NCBI RefSeq assembly: GCF_006546985.1
Contig: NZ_ML637008.1
Span: forward strand, 62,001 to 126,000
Source of the DNA: Bacillus sp. 03113
GTDB taxonomy: Bacteria > Bacillota > Bacilli > Bacillales > Cytobacillaceae
Direction: 5' to 3'
DNA length: 64,000 nt
The number at the start of each line of letters is the position of its first letter. Positions within the stretch are counted from its first letter, which is position 1. Position numbers and translations under genes: made by a program. The notes beneath the pieces are model-generated. The model was not told the DNA's origin. It did no database searches and worked only from the letters and a program-made list of their open reading frames with translations. This document shows, one piece after another, positions 52,699 through 61,864 of this stretch.

Positions 52699-53671
52699 TA
52701 GAAGTAGGTATATTGTGAATGTCTTGCCGAGCCCATTCTTTAATCTGATGAATATCTTGTGGAGTTGTTCTACAGCAGCCACCAATTAAACTTGCACCAT
52801 TTGTATACCAATTTTTTGAAATGAGTCCGTAATTTTCATACTGCTGTTCCTGATGCCATGATTTCGTCTGCGCATCGTAGATTTCCCCTGAATTTGGATA
52901 AATAATGATTGGTTTGGATGTCACTTTTTTTAATTTTGAAATAACCTGTGGGATATGTGAAATAGATGTGCAGTTCACACCAATTGCACAAATATTAGGG
53001 TATTCATTAAAATATGCAACAGCTTCCTCCAAATCAGTTCCATCACTAAGATGTCTGTCATCTGCAATACTGAAAGATAACCAAGCGTAATCATTTGGAA
53101 AATAGGATTTAAGTAATTGAGCAAGGACCTTGCTTTCTTTAAATTGAGGAATCGTTTCAAAAGCAAATAAATCAATATTTGCTTCTTTTAGCAACTTCAT
53201 TCGAGGTAAATGGAATTGTTGAAATTCATCGTCAGATAAATCATAGTTTCCAGTATATTCTGAGCCGTTTGCTAAATATGCTCCATATGGTCCAATGCTG
53301 CCTGCTACTAATGGGAACGGTCTTGTGAGCTTCTCTTGTTCTGATAGAGATTCCCAAAATTCATCCCGGGCTGCTTTTGTAATCAGTACCGTTTTTGTAA
53401 TAAGCTGCTCTGCATCTTGCTCTGACCAACCATTTTTTTTAAAGCCTTCAATAGTGGCTTGGTAAGTGTTAGTCGTCGCTATATCTGCACCTGCACGAAA
53501 ATAGTCAAAATGGACTTGCTTGATACTATCGGGGGTATCAATAATGGCCTTCGCAGACCATAAATCATGCTTGATATCCACTCCTTTTTTCTCAATTTCT
53601 GTTGCTATTGCACCATCTAAAATAACCACGTTGAATTGGTTAATAATTTGTAGAATTGGGTTATTGTTCAT
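52694..53671 (-). CDS. mmuM: Homocysteine S-methyltransferase
   Basis: A 325-residue (beta/alpha)8 homocysteine methyltransferase using S-methylmethionine (or S-adenosylmethionine) as methyl donor to make methionine. The Zn site is complete: Cys234 in 'AIGVNCTSI' and Cys299-Cys300 in 'IGGCCRTTP'. The N-terminal 'VILDGAIATEIEKKGVDI' is also typical. With the MmuP-like permease encoded divergently nearby, it forms an S-methylmethionine utilisation system. It follows the gntR gene on the same strand by 79 bases. AAGGCGG is a weak Shine-Dalgarno. Confidence 0.93.
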   Translation of the reverse strand: MNNNPILQIINQFNVVILDGAIATEIEKKGVDIKHDLWSAKAIIDTPDSIKQVHFDYFRAGADIATTNTYQATIEGFKKNGWSEQDAEQLITKTVLITKAARDEFWESLSEQEKLTRPFPLVAGSIGPYGAYLANGSEYTGNYDLSDDEFQQFHLPRMKLLKEANIDLFAFETIPQFKESKVLAQLLKSYFPNDYAWLSFSIADDRHLSDGTDLEEAVAYFNEYPNICAIGVNCTSISHIPQVISKLKKVTSKPIIIYPNSGEIYDAQTKSWHQEQQYENYGLISKNWYTNGASLIGGCCRTTPQDIHQIKEWARQDIHNIPTSK

Positions 53672-53708
53672 CTATAATATGCCGCCTTTTTTTATATAAA
53701 GTGAAACT

Positions 53709-53744
53709 GCCATCATGAGGTTTTCGTTAATTCCTCCTGATGGC
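53709..53744 (-). repeat. Inverted repeat between gntR and mmuM
   Basis: GCCATCATGAGG (53709-53720) and CCTCCTGATGGC (53733-53744) pair with one mismatch. There is no T-run on the minus strand, so it is either a weak attenuator or an RNA-processing/stability hairpin between the two genes. Confidence 0.45.
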
Positions 53745-53750
53745 TGTCTA

Positions 53751-54392
53751 TTAGATCATATCCTTATGTTTTATTTCCCAATGTTTCTTTATCATCTTCT
53801 CTAATTGACTGCTATCTTTGTTTTTAAAGTGCTCTACAATTTCTTTATGATCTTCATTCATTTGCTCTGAAACAGCAAAAAGCTTATTTTGATCATTACT
53901 TACATAAACTTGTCTGACAAAACTATTTTGCAATGATTCCAGCATATCAGTAAGCGTGGGATTATTACATTTTTGTTGATAAACATTGTGGAACTCTTTT
54001 TGGTATTTCTGATAATCGTTATAGTTTTTTTCTGAAATGGAAATGTTTATTTTTTTTACGTACTCTTCCATTTTTTCAATATCATCTTCAGTAATTTGTT
54101 CTAATGATAGAGTAGCCGCTAATGCATCTAGCACACTGACTACCTTGAATACATCAAGCTTCTTTTTTGTATCAAGCTCTTTCACGATAAACCCTCTTCT
54201 AGGCAGATACTCGAGATAATTCTCTGAGGCTAATTGGATCAAGGCCTCCCTAACAGGTGTTCGACTAACTTCTAATTTTTTACTTAATTCAACTTCATTT
54301 ATTTTATGATTAGGAAGTAAAGTACCATTTTGAATTTCAGTTGCAATATAATCATAAACATGGTCTTTGAGTGATTGATATACCTTTTTGAT
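53751..54392 (-). CDS. GntR-family regulator (FadR/FCD type) with an apparent ATC start
   Basis: The open frame encodes a complete 213-residue GntR/FCD regulator. The winged HTH reads 'KKVYQSLKDHVYDYIATEIQNGTLLPNHK' then 'ELSKKLEVSRTPVREALIQLAS', and the helical FCD effector domain follows. The only ATG/GTG/TTG in the N-terminal part is the TTG at 54242, inside the HTH, which would remove half of the DNA-binding domain. At 54390-54392 an ATC sits exactly 8 bases after a perfect AAGGAGG, in frame and at the expected N-terminus, so I take ATC as the start. It is divergent from mmuP and upstream of mmuM. It may control both and the two other units carrying ATACAATATACAAT. Confidence 0.75.
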   Translation of the reverse strand: MKKVYQSLKDHVYDYIATEIQNGTLLPNHKINEVELSKKLEVSRTPVREALIQLASENYLEYLPRRGFIVKELDTKKKLDVFKVVSVLDALAATLSLEQITEDDIEKMEEYVKKINISISEKNYNDYQKYQKEFHNVYQQKCNNPTLTDMLESLQNSFVRQVYVSNDQNKLFAVSEQMNEDHKEIVEHFKNKDSSQLEKMIKKHWEIKHKDMI

Positions 54393-54421
54393 AAGGGGTT
54401 CCTCCTTAAGAATAATATTAA

Positions 54422-54448
54422 ATACATTATATAATATATTGAATGTAT
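54422..54448. promoter_or_regulatory. Inverted repeat upstream of gntR
   Basis: ATACATT (54422-54428) and AATGTAT (54442-54448) around a 13-base AT-rich centre, just upstream of the gntR Shine-Dalgarno. It is a candidate autoregulatory site, related but not identical to the ATACAAT motif. Confidence 0.45.
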
Positions 54449-54529
54449 ATGCAGGATTTCAATCTTCTTTTATCTTTCATTTTTTAATTTAACCATGTTC
54501 AACAACATAGTTGAAAAAAGCTTGTTATA

Positions 54530-54620
54530 TTTTCTGACAATATAGTTGTGTCTTTGATGTAAGAGTGCTATTTTTTATGTATTATACAATATACAATATA
54601 TATTACACAGTATAATTTGT
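54530..54620 (+). promoter_or_regulatory. Candidate GntR-controlled promoter of mmuP
   Basis: TTTTCTGACAATATAGTTGT (54530-54549) differs at one base from 47281-47300. ATACAATATACAATATAT (54584-54601) is identical to 47333-47350. A mini reading frame, ATG AAA ATT TAG at 54660 behind GGAGAAGAATCC, lies between this region and mmuP and has no evident function. Confidence 0.55.
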
Positions 54621-54764
54621 ATTATCCAGCACGAGTCATGATAAAAGGAGAAGAATCCATGAAAATTTAGTTTTGAATAATAGAAATAGGTATGTTTTAA
54701 TTTAATTCTGTGATTAGCGATCTTAAAAATTATTAAAACATTAGAAATAAGAGGAGGTTCATTG

Positions 54765-56180
54765 ATGGTAGAGACAAAAAATACAAACGACAGTCCATTA
54801 AAACGAACGATGAAAAGTAGACATTTATTTATGATTTCACTTGGTGGTGTTATTGGAACAGGGCTTTTTCTAAGTTCAGGTTATACGATCAATCAAGCTG
54901 GTCCAATAGGTACATTACTCGCTTACCTGATTGGGTCTGTTATTGTGTATCTAGTTATGCTCTGTTTAGGTGAATTGACTGTGAAAATGCCTGTCACTGG
55001 GTCATTTCATACATATGCCACTAAATTTATTGGTCCGGGAACAGGTTTTACGATGGCATTACTTTATTGGTTAACATGGACAGTAGCGCTAGGTTCTGAA
55101 TTCACAGCTGCTGGCTTAATTATGCAAAGTTGGTTCCCGGCAACTTCAGTTTGGGCATGGTGTGTATTCTTTATTGTATTCCTTTTTTCCCTAAATGCTT
55201 TTTCAGTCCGTTTTTTTGCAGAAACAGAATTTTGGTTTTCTAGTATTAAAGTAATTGCTATTATTTTATTTATATTAATTGGGGCATTAGCTATATTTGG
55301 TGTCATCCCTATGTCTGGATACACAGAAGCACCTTTGTTTTCTAATTTTGTAAAGGATGGACTTTTCCCGAATGGATTCGGTGCTGTATTTTTAACCATG
55401 CTTGCCGTTAACTTTGCTTTTTCCGGTACAGAATTAATTGGTGTTGCTTCTGGTGAAACAGCTGACCCAGAAAAAGTAATTCCTAAAACGATTCATACAA
55501 CGCTTATACGACTGATTATCTTTTTTATAGGAAGCATTACCGTGATTTCAGCTTTAATTCCTTGGAAGCAAGCTGGAGTGGATCAAAGTCCTTTTGTTTT
55601 AGTGTTTAATAGCATTGGAATTCCATATGCTGGTACCATTATGAATTTTGTTGTTTTAACAGCTATTCTATCATGTGCAAATTCTGGTTTATATGCTGCT
55701 TCTCGTATGCTTTGGTCTTTATCAAATGAAAAAATGATTCCAAAAACCTTTGGAAAAGTAAATAAAAGAGGAGTTCCATTTACTGCACTTATTGTCACTA
55801 CTTTCGGTGGAGTTTTATCTCTAATTTCTAGTGTTATTCCAGCTCAAACTGTATATATTGTATTAGTTTCGATTTCTGGATTAGCAGTTGTGATTGTTTG
55901 GATGGGGATAGCTGCATCTCAATTTATGTTCCGTCGTTCCTATATAAAAGAGGGGAATGATGTAAAAGATCTGAAATTCAGAACACCGTTATATCCAATT
56001 GTTCCTATTGCAGCTTTCATCTTATGCTTCTTATCTTGTATCTTTGTTGTATTTGATCCAGCACAAAGAATGGCACTATTTTATACCATTCCGTTTGTTG
56101 CTTTTTGCTATATTTTTTACTATGTGAGACAAGGCATCATCAATAAGAAGAAAATCCGTTATACAGAAAAAGCTTCATAG
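54765..56180 (+). CDS. mmuP: S-methylmethionine permease (MmuP-like, APC family)
   Basis: A 471-residue amino-acid permease with 12 helices. Long stretches agree with Escherichia coli MmuP as I remember it: '[24 protein letters not shown]', '[26 protein letters not shown]', '[18 protein letters not shown]' and '[16 protein letters not shown]'. It imports S-methylmethionine, which MmuM uses to methylate homocysteine. GAGGAGG is placed for the ATG at 54765. Transcribed alone, divergent from gntR-mmuM. Confidence 0.9.
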   Translation: MVETKNTNDSPLKRTMKSRHLFMISLGGVIGTGLFLSSGYTINQAGPIGTLLAYLIGSVIVYLVMLCLGELTVKMPVTGSFHTYATKFIGPGTGFTMALLYWLTWTVALGSEFTAAGLIMQSWFPATSVWAWCVFFIVFLFSLNAFSVRFFAETEFWFSSIKVIAIILFILIGALAIFGVIPMSGYTEAPLFSNFVKDGLFPNGFGAVFLTMLAVNFAFSGTELIGVASGETADPEKVIPKTIHTTLIRLIIFFIGSITVISALIPWKQAGVDQSPFVLVFNSIGIPYAGTIMNFVVLTAILSCANSGLYAASRMLWSLSNEKMIPKTFGKVNKRGVPFTALIVTTFGGVLSLISSVIPAQTVYIVLVSISGLAVVIVWMGIAASQFMFRRSYIKEGNDVKDLKFRTPLYPIVPIAAFILCFLSCIFVVFDPAQRMALFYTIPFVAFCYIFYYVRQGIINKKKIRYTEKAS

Positions 56181-56205
56181 ACTCTTTTATAATGATAGGA
56201 TGAAA

Positions 56206-56240
56206 AAAGGAACTCAAGCTAACATTTCTTGAGTTCCTTA
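56206..56240 (+). terminator. Intrinsic terminator of mmuP
   Basis: AAGGAACTCAAG (56207-56218) and CTTGAGTTCCTT (56228-56239), a 12-bp perfect stem with a 9-base loop. Confidence 0.85.
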
Positions 56241-56356
56241 ATTATTTACTTATCCTCTAGGTAATCTGTTTTGAAATAAACATCATTTCAATTTAATGAT
56301 TATTTCTTTATTCATTATAAAAAATCCTCCATATACAAGTTTTTATGATTGAAATT

Positions 56357-56399
56357 AAATGATACATCATTTACTATATAAATAGATGATATGTCATTT
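56357..56399 (+). promoter_or_regulatory. Double palindromic operator upstream of the MBL/SRPBCC operon
   Basis: AAATGATACATCATTT (56357-56372) is a perfect inverted repeat with a 2-base centre. AGATGATATGTCATTT (56384-56399) is a close second copy 27 bases on. A TATATAA -10-like sequence lies between them. The pair is typical of a TetR- or MarR-type repressor site. A third copy occurs at 63946. Confidence 0.65.
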
Positions 56400-56420
56400 A
56401 TTAAAAAGGAGAGATTCATA

Positions 56421-57233
56421 ATGACAAAAACAAAAATTCATGTACTTCACACTGGTACTGTCAATGTTGATCGAGCACTGCCATTTCGTGAGAAAACGCT
56501 GCATCCACTTCCATTTTCAGGATGGCTTCGACCAAAAAGCTGGAGAATGTGGGTACCCGTCTCCGCCTATTTGATTGAGCATCCAAAGGGTTTAATTTTG
56601 GTTGATGCTGGATGGAATGAAGAAATACGCACTAATGAGCGCAAGCATCTTGGCTTTATGGCAAGCACGATGATTAAAGGGGATTTACCAGAGGGCAAAT
56701 CCATTCGAGAACAGCTTCTGCATTTAGGATATCATGATCGTGATCTTGATCTTGTAATACTTTCTCATATGCATTCAGATCATGTCAGCGGAATTAAACA
56801 TGTTGCTGGTGCAAAGAAAATTCTCGTTTCTGATATAGAATGGAAAGCTGCTAATAACGATGCCAATTATATTCGCTCTATGTGGGAAGGCGTACCAATT
56901 GAAACATTTGAGCTGAAATCAATTCCTTATGGCCCTTACAAATCAGGGATCGATTTATTTGGAGACGGTTCGTTGTATGTAGTATTCACACCTGGTCACA
57001 GTAAAGGTCAAGTCTCTTTTCTTGTTAAAACCGATGACGGATGGATCTTGCTTGGGAGTGATGTGGGCTATGCAAGAAAATCTTGGGAACAACATATTCT
57101 ACCAGGAGTAACAACAAGTGTAGATGAAGCAGATCAATCTTTAATCTGGCTAAGCGAATTTTCAAAACGAGATGATTGTAGAAGAGTAATAGTGAATCAT
57201 GATACAGAAATTCAGCCACAAGTGATTGTGTAA
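56421..57233 (+). CDS. MBL-fold hydrolase of the N-acyl-homoserine-lactonase group
   Basis: A 270-residue metallo-beta-lactamase-fold enzyme with the HMHSDH motif 'VILSHMHSDHVSGI' (His116, His118, Asp120, His121), 'VFTPGHSKGQVSFLV' and 'LLGSDVGYA'. It resembles the AiiA/AttM lactonase family in its order of motifs and length; whether it cleaves acyl-homoserine lactones or another lactone or ester is open. AAAGGAGAG is placed for the ATG at 56421. It leads an operon with an SRPBCC protein and is probably inducible through the double palindrome. Confidence 0.85.
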   Translation: MTKTKIHVLHTGTVNVDRALPFREKTLHPLPFSGWLRPKSWRMWVPVSAYLIEHPKGLILVDAGWNEEIRTNERKHLGFMASTMIKGDLPEGKSIREQLLHLGYHDRDLDLVILSHMHSDHVSGIKHVAGAKKILVSDIEWKAANNDANYIRSMWEGVPIETFELKSIPYGPYKSGIDLFGDGSLYVVFTPGHSKGQVSFLVKTDDGWILLGSDVGYARKSWEQHILPGVTTSVDEADQSLIWLSEFSKRDDCRRVIVNHDTEIQPQVIV

Positions 57234-57267
57234 ATAAAAGAATTGCTAAAAAGGAGGTAATATAATC

Positions 57268-57693
57268 ATGGAAGTTTCATTTCATAATGAAATCATTATT
57301 AATAACAGTGTTAATAGAATTTACGAATATCTTAGAAAAATGGAGAACTTCTCTAATTGGAATTATGCTGTTATGAATGTAGAACCGATAGGTGATTACA
57401 AGGAAAGAAATACTTACAGATTAAAAAGAGATTTAGGTCAGTCGGTAGAAGTAGAAACGGTAACTTTACTAGAGCTTCAACATAATCAGTACCTGCATTT
57501 CGAAGCAACCGGTGGAAGATTTCCTTATGAAGCAAAATATGAACTGAAGCAAGTAGGAAATAGGACGTTGCTAAATAATATCGTGAATATGAAGCCAACA
57601 GGTTTAAACAGCTTTTTGCTTAAGCTATTCAAAAGTAATATTCAAGCAGAAGTAAAGAAAAATCTAACGGTTTTAAAAAACATCCTTGAATAA
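57268..57693 (+). CDS. SRPBCC-family protein (polyketide-cyclase/START-like)
   Basis: A 141-residue START/Bet v1-like protein, opening 'NEIIINNSVNRIYEYLRKMENFSNWNYAVMNVEPIG', with a C-terminal helix. It differs in subfamily from the AHSA1-like protein at 972. It binds an unknown hydrophobic ligand. AAGGAGG precedes the ATG. It lies 34 bases after the MBL hydrolase and probably acts on the same compound. Confidence 0.85.
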   Translation: MEVSFHNEIIINNSVNRIYEYLRKMENFSNWNYAVMNVEPIGDYKERNTYRLKRDLGQSVEVETVTLLELQHNQYLHFEATGGRFPYEAKYELKQVGNRTLLNNIVNMKPTGLNSFLLKLFKSNIQAEVKKNLTVLKNILE

Positions 57694-57796
57694 CGATGCA
57701 TTATTAGAAAGATTTGTATCTTATTTATAAAATCATTTCTGGTTAATTAATATATTAATATAATTAATATGTATAAATATAAAAAATAAATGCATG

Positions 57797-57836
57797 AAAC
57801 CCTCACAAGAGAAACGAAAAGGAGAGGGTTTTTTGT
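57797..57836 (+). terminator. Intrinsic terminator of the MBL/SRPBCC operon
   Basis: AACCCTC (57798-57804) and GAGGGTT (57824-57830) around a 19-base loop, followed by Ts. The remaining 57836-58054 shows no gene and must hold the promoter of the peptide-transport operon. Confidence 0.8.
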
Positions 57837-58067
57837 ATTATTTATTCCTAACCTGATGCACAGATTGAAAGATAAGAAAATTCATGTATCTTAATAAAAT
57901 TCAAAAAATATTGAATTAAAACTATTTTCAAATAAGGTAAAAAATACTATAATAATACAAATAGTAGAAAAATGATACATAATCTGTCAGGTTTTTTGAG
58001 TTTACAAGAGTTTCTAATGCTAGTTTTTTTCTTAAAGTGATTGTAACTTTACGAAAGGAGGAAAGTG

Positions 58068-59078
58068 GTGGAAAATCCAATCTTAGAAATAAAAGGTTTA
58101 CGAACAACTTTTCTATCAGATGATGGTGTGATCCCTGTTGTGAATCATATTGATTTTGAAGTAAGTCCAAAAGAAATTGTTGGGATAGTAGGTGAATCAG
58201 GCTGTGGAAAGAGTGTTACGTCCTTGTCTATCATGGGATTAGTTCCTTCTAGTAATGGGAAAGTGGAAGGTGAAATTATCTTTAAAGGTGAGAATCTTGT
58301 CGGTGCATCTGAGAAAGCGATGAGAAGTATACGTGGTAATGACATTGCTATGATCTTTCAAGAGCCAATGACAAGTTTAAATCCAGTATTTACGATTGGG
58401 GAGCAGCTGATAGAGTCTCTTCAAATTCATAGGAAATGGTCAAAAAAGAAAGCGAAGGAACATGCAATCCTAATGTTGAAAAAAGTTGGCCTGCCACGTG
58501 CTGAACAATTGATAAAAGAATATCCTCATCAATTATCTGGTGGAATGAGACAACGCATAATGATTGCAATGGCAATGATCTGTGAACCAAGACTATTAAT
58601 TGCTGATGAACCTACGACAGCCTTAGATGTAACTATTCAAGCACAAATTTTGGATTTGATGAAGCAGTTAAATCAAGAAACAGATACAGCAATCATTATG
58701 ATCACACATGATTTAGGCGTAGTCGCTGAAATGTGTCAAAGAATTATCGTTATGTATAGTGGGAAAATTGTTGAAGAAGCTGATGCACGTACGATGTTTA
58801 AACAACCAAAACATCCGTATACGATTGGCTTGATTCAGTCTGTACCTGATATGCGTGAGAAAAAGGAACGATTGTATTCGATTCCAGGCCATGTCCCGAA
58901 ACCGGGTTCCATTGAAGTAGGCTGCCACTTCGCACCTCGCTGTCCTCATGCCAATCATCAATGTGTAACAGAAACTCCCCATTTAACTGTTTTAGAAAAC
59001 AGACAAAAGGTTAGATGTTGGCTATATCAAGATGGGAAGGAAGAGGATGCGCATGTCAGAACCACTCTTGGAAGTTGA
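58068..59078 (+). CDS. Dipeptide/oligopeptide ABC transporter ATPase (DppD/OppD-like)
   Basis: A 336-residue ATPase with Walker A '[17 protein letters not shown]', Q-loop '[17 protein letters not shown]', signature '[15 protein letters not shown]' and Walker B '[16 protein letters not shown]'. The C-terminal oligopeptide extension has the Cys-rich '[4Fe-4S]-type' motif '[15 protein letters not shown]' of DppD/OppD. Two GTG codons are adjacent; the second (58068) is better spaced from AAAGGAGG. First gene of the transporter, overlapping the second ATPase gene by 26 bases. Confidence 0.93.
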   Translation: MENPILEIKGLRTTFLSDDGVIPVVNHIDFEVSPKEIVGIVGESGCGKSVTSLSIMGLVPSSNGKVEGEIIFKGENLVGASEKAMRSIRGNDIAMIFQEPMTSLNPVFTIGEQLIESLQIHRKWSKKKAKEHAILMLKKVGLPRAEQLIKEYPHQLSGGMRQRIMIAMAMICEPRLLIADEPTTALDVTIQAQILDLMKQLNQETDTAIIMITHDLGVVAEMCQRIIVMYSGKIVEEADARTMFKQPKHPYTIGLIQSVPDMREKKERLYSIPGHVPKPGSIEVGCHFAPRCPHANHQCVTETPHLTVLENRQKVRCWLYQDGKEEDAHVRTTLGS

Positions 59079-60021
59079 ACATTTAAGAAAGAACTTCCCA
59101 ATTCGTGCAGGGGTATTTGGAAAAAAGATTGGTGATGTTAAAGCTGTAGATGATGTTTCATTTACCATTCAAAAAGGGGAAACGCTTGGACTTGTTGGTG
59201 AAAGCGGATGCGGAAAATCAACAACAGGTCGAATGCTGCTAAGACTTCTTGAACCTAGCGAAGGTAAAATCATTTTCGAGGGTAAAAATATTACGAATCT
59301 TCCAAAGCAGGAGTTGAGGAAGCTGCGCAGTCAAATGCAAATGATCTTTCAGGATCCATTTGCATCATTAAATCCAAGGCACACAGTAGAAAAGATTCTA
59401 GAAGAACCATTAATTGTACATGGGGTAAAAGATAAGGAAGAACGGAAAAACAAAGTTCGTAAGTTATTGGAGATAGTTGGCTTAAATGGTTATCATGCAA
59501 ATCGCTATCCTCATCAGTTTAGTGGAGGTCAACGTCAGCGTATTGGGATTGCTAGAGCATTAAGCTTAAATCCAAAACTTATTGTGGCAGATGAACCTGT
59601 TTCAGCACTGGATGTTTCCATCCAAGCCCAAGTGTTGAATCTAATGAAAGACTTGCAAAAAGAATATGATCTTACATATTTATTTATTGCTCACGACTTA
59701 GGGGTAGTTAGGCATATAAGTGACCGAGTTGGCGTCATGTATCTTGGTCGTATCGTTGAACTAGCGGAAAGTGAAGAGCTGTACCAGAATCCAAAACATC
59801 CTTATACGAAGGCATTACTTTCAGCAGTTCCTATTGCTGACTTTGATTATAAAAAAGAAAGAATTGTTCTCCAAGGAGATGTACCAAGTCCTGCAAATCC
59901 GCCGACCGGCTGTTCTTTTCATACCAGATGCCCTATGGCGATAGAAAAATGTTCTCTTGAAAGACCAATATTTAAAGAAGTTAAACCAGGTCATTTTTCA
60001 GCATGTCATCTTGAGGGATGA
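59053..60021 (+). CDS. Dipeptide/oligopeptide ABC transporter ATPase (DppF/OppF-like)
   Basis: A 322-residue second ATPase with '[23 protein letters not shown]', '[16 protein letters not shown]', '[15 protein letters not shown]', '[16 protein letters not shown]' and the C-terminal Cys motif '[15 protein letters not shown]'. It forms a heterodimer with the preceding ATPase. The frame opens at 59032, but GGAAGAGG is well placed for the ATG at 59053. It precedes the binding protein by 52 bases. Confidence 0.93.
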   Translation: MSEPLLEVEHLRKNFPIRAGVFGKKIGDVKAVDDVSFTIQKGETLGLVGESGCGKSTTGRMLLRLLEPSEGKIIFEGKNITNLPKQELRKLRSQMQMIFQDPFASLNPRHTVEKILEEPLIVHGVKDKEERKNKVRKLLEIVGLNGYHANRYPHQFSGGQRQRIGIARALSLNPKLIVADEPVSALDVSIQAQVLNLMKDLQKEYDLTYLFIAHDLGVVRHISDRVGVMYLGRIVELAESEELYQNPKHPYTKALLSAVPIADFDYKKERIVLQGDVPSPANPPTGCSFHTRCPMAIEKCSLERPIFKEVKPGHFSACHLEG

Positions 60022-60073
60022 TTTTGCTAAAAAATAAAATTAACAAGAAATAATAATTGGGGGAAAGAAAGAG

Positions 60074-61675
60074 ATGAAGAAAAAGCTTACGGGACTACTC
60101 ATTTTTATCCTAGTTCTTTCACTTGCTTTAATGGGTTGTTCATCATCCAGTTCTAGCAGTGATGAAGGGAAAGACAGTAATAAGTCTGGTGGTGTATTAG
60201 TTTATGGGCGCGGAGGAGATGCTGTTAGTCTTGATCCTGCAACTGTAACAGATGGAGAATCACTAATTGTTGCAAATCAAATCTTTGAAAATTTAGTCTC
60301 TTACAAGAAGGACTCAACGGAAATCCAGCCAGAACTTGCAAAATCTTGGGAAGTTTCAGATGATGGTTTAACTTATACATTCAAGCTTCAAGAAGGTGTA
60401 AAATTCCAAGATGGAACCGATTTCAATGCTGAAGCTGTTGTGACAAACTTTGATCGCTGGGCAAATGGAAATGTTGAACAATTTCCTTATTATCAGTCGC
60501 AATTTGGTGGTTTTAAAGGGGAAGAATCAGCTGTAATAAAAGAGGTAAAAGCGGTTGATAAGAACACAGTTCAATTTACATTATTTAGACCACAAGCACC
60601 TTTTTTAAAAAATGTAGCCATGACTCCATTTGGGATCTCAAGTCCTGCCGCAATTGAAAAATATGGAGATAAATATATCGAAAATCCTGTAGGAACAGGT
60701 CCATTTAAGTTTCAAGAGTGGAAGCGAAATGATACGATCACAGTGGTTAAGAATGATGATTATTGGAAAAAAGGATTGCCGAAGCTTGATAAGGTCATTT
60801 TAAAAGTAATTAAAGATAATTCTGCTCGATTGAACGCTTTAACCAAAGGAGAAGTCGATTTAATCGATGGAGTAAATCCTAGTGATATTGAAAAAGTGAA
60901 GTCATCAAAGAATTTGCAATTATTTGAAAGACCATCCATGAACATAGGCTATCTTGGCTTCAATGTTGAAAAGGCTCCATTTGATAATCCCAAAGTACGT
61001 CAAGCTATTAGTCATGCTGTTAATAAAGAAGGATTAATCAAAAATTTCTATGAAGGAACAGCTATACCAGCTAAAAATCCAATTCCGCCTTCCATAAGTG
61101 GGTACAATGATGACATTAAGGATTATGATTATAATTTAGACGAAGCGAAGAAATTACTAGCTGAAGCTGGATATCCAAATGGATTTAGTGTTGATTTTTG
61201 GACAATGCCTGTTGTACGTCCGTACATGCCTAATGGTCAAAAGGTAGCAGAGGCTCTTCAAGCTGATTTTGAAAAGATCGGCATTAAAACAAAAATCGTT
61301 ACGTTTGAATGGGGTACTTACTTAGACAAGTTAGCAAATGGTGAAGGACCGATGTTCATCGCAGGATGGACTGGGGATAACGGGGATGCAGACAACTTCA
61401 TGTATGCACTTTTAGACAAAGATGCCATAGGTTCAAATAACTTCTCTTATTATGCAAACAACGATTTTCATGATCTATTAATTAAAGCACAAACAGAGAC
61501 AGACGAAGCTAAGCGTAATGATTATTATAAGCAAGCGCAAGTCATCGCTCATGATGATGCACCTTGGGTTCCAATTGCGCACTCCACACCGCAATTAGCT
61601 GGAAAGAGCACAATTAAAGGCTTTATTCCACATCCAACTGGTTCACAAAGTTTTGCTGAAATTACTGTAAACTAA
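60074..61675 (+). CDS. Peptide/nickel ABC transporter substrate-binding lipoprotein (SBP_bac_5)
   Basis: A 533-residue cluster-C binding protein. The lipobox is 'ALMGCSSSSSS'; 'SLDPATVTDGESLIVANQIFENLV', 'WEVSDDGLTYTFKLQEGVKFQDGT' and 'NVEKAPFDNPKVRQAISHAVNKEGL' are typical. The family binds dipeptides, oligopeptides, nickel chelates or glutathione. The segment has no His cluster favouring nickel. GGGGGAAAG precedes the ATG. A terminator hairpin separates it from the permeases. Confidence 0.93.
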   Translation: MKKKLTGLLIFILVLSLALMGCSSSSSSSDEGKDSNKSGGVLVYGRGGDAVSLDPATVTDGESLIVANQIFENLVSYKKDSTEIQPELAKSWEVSDDGLTYTFKLQEGVKFQDGTDFNAEAVVTNFDRWANGNVEQFPYYQSQFGGFKGEESAVIKEVKAVDKNTVQFTLFRPQAPFLKNVAMTPFGISSPAAIEKYGDKYIENPVGTGPFKFQEWKRNDTITVVKNDDYWKKGLPKLDKVILKVIKDNSARLNALTKGEVDLIDGVNPSDIEKVKSSKNLQLFERPSMNIGYLGFNVEKAPFDNPKVRQAISHAVNKEGLIKNFYEGTAIPAKNPIPPSISGYNDDIKDYDYNLDEAKKLLAEAGYPNGFSVDFWTMPVVRPYMPNGQKVAEALQADFEKIGIKTKIVTFEWGTYLDKLANGEGPMFIAGWTGDNGDADNFMYALLDKDAIGSNNFSYYANNDFHDLLIKAQTETDEAKRNDYYKQAQVIAHDDAPWVPIAHSTPQLAGKSTIKGFIPHPTGSQSFAEITVN

Positions 61676-61682
61676 AATTCAT

Positions 61683-61706
61683 GGGGAGTGCATACTCCCC
61701 TTTTTA
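61683..61706 (+). terminator. Terminator between binding protein and permeases
   Basis: GGGGAGT-GCAT-ACTCCCC followed by TTTTTATTAG. It probably reduces read-through, giving more binding protein than permease. The 61707-61864 stretch has no gene. Confidence 0.88.
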
Positions 61707-61864
61707 TTAGGCATTAGATACATAAAAAAGGTACCAAATGAAGATAATGCATGTCAATCTTCCGTCTGTAATAGGAAATCAGACAGCGTAAAACTCAATA
61801 CATTGCTCATTCATTAGACAACTTTTGAAAAAATATTAATGCTAGAAAGGAGTTGACCAGGTAA

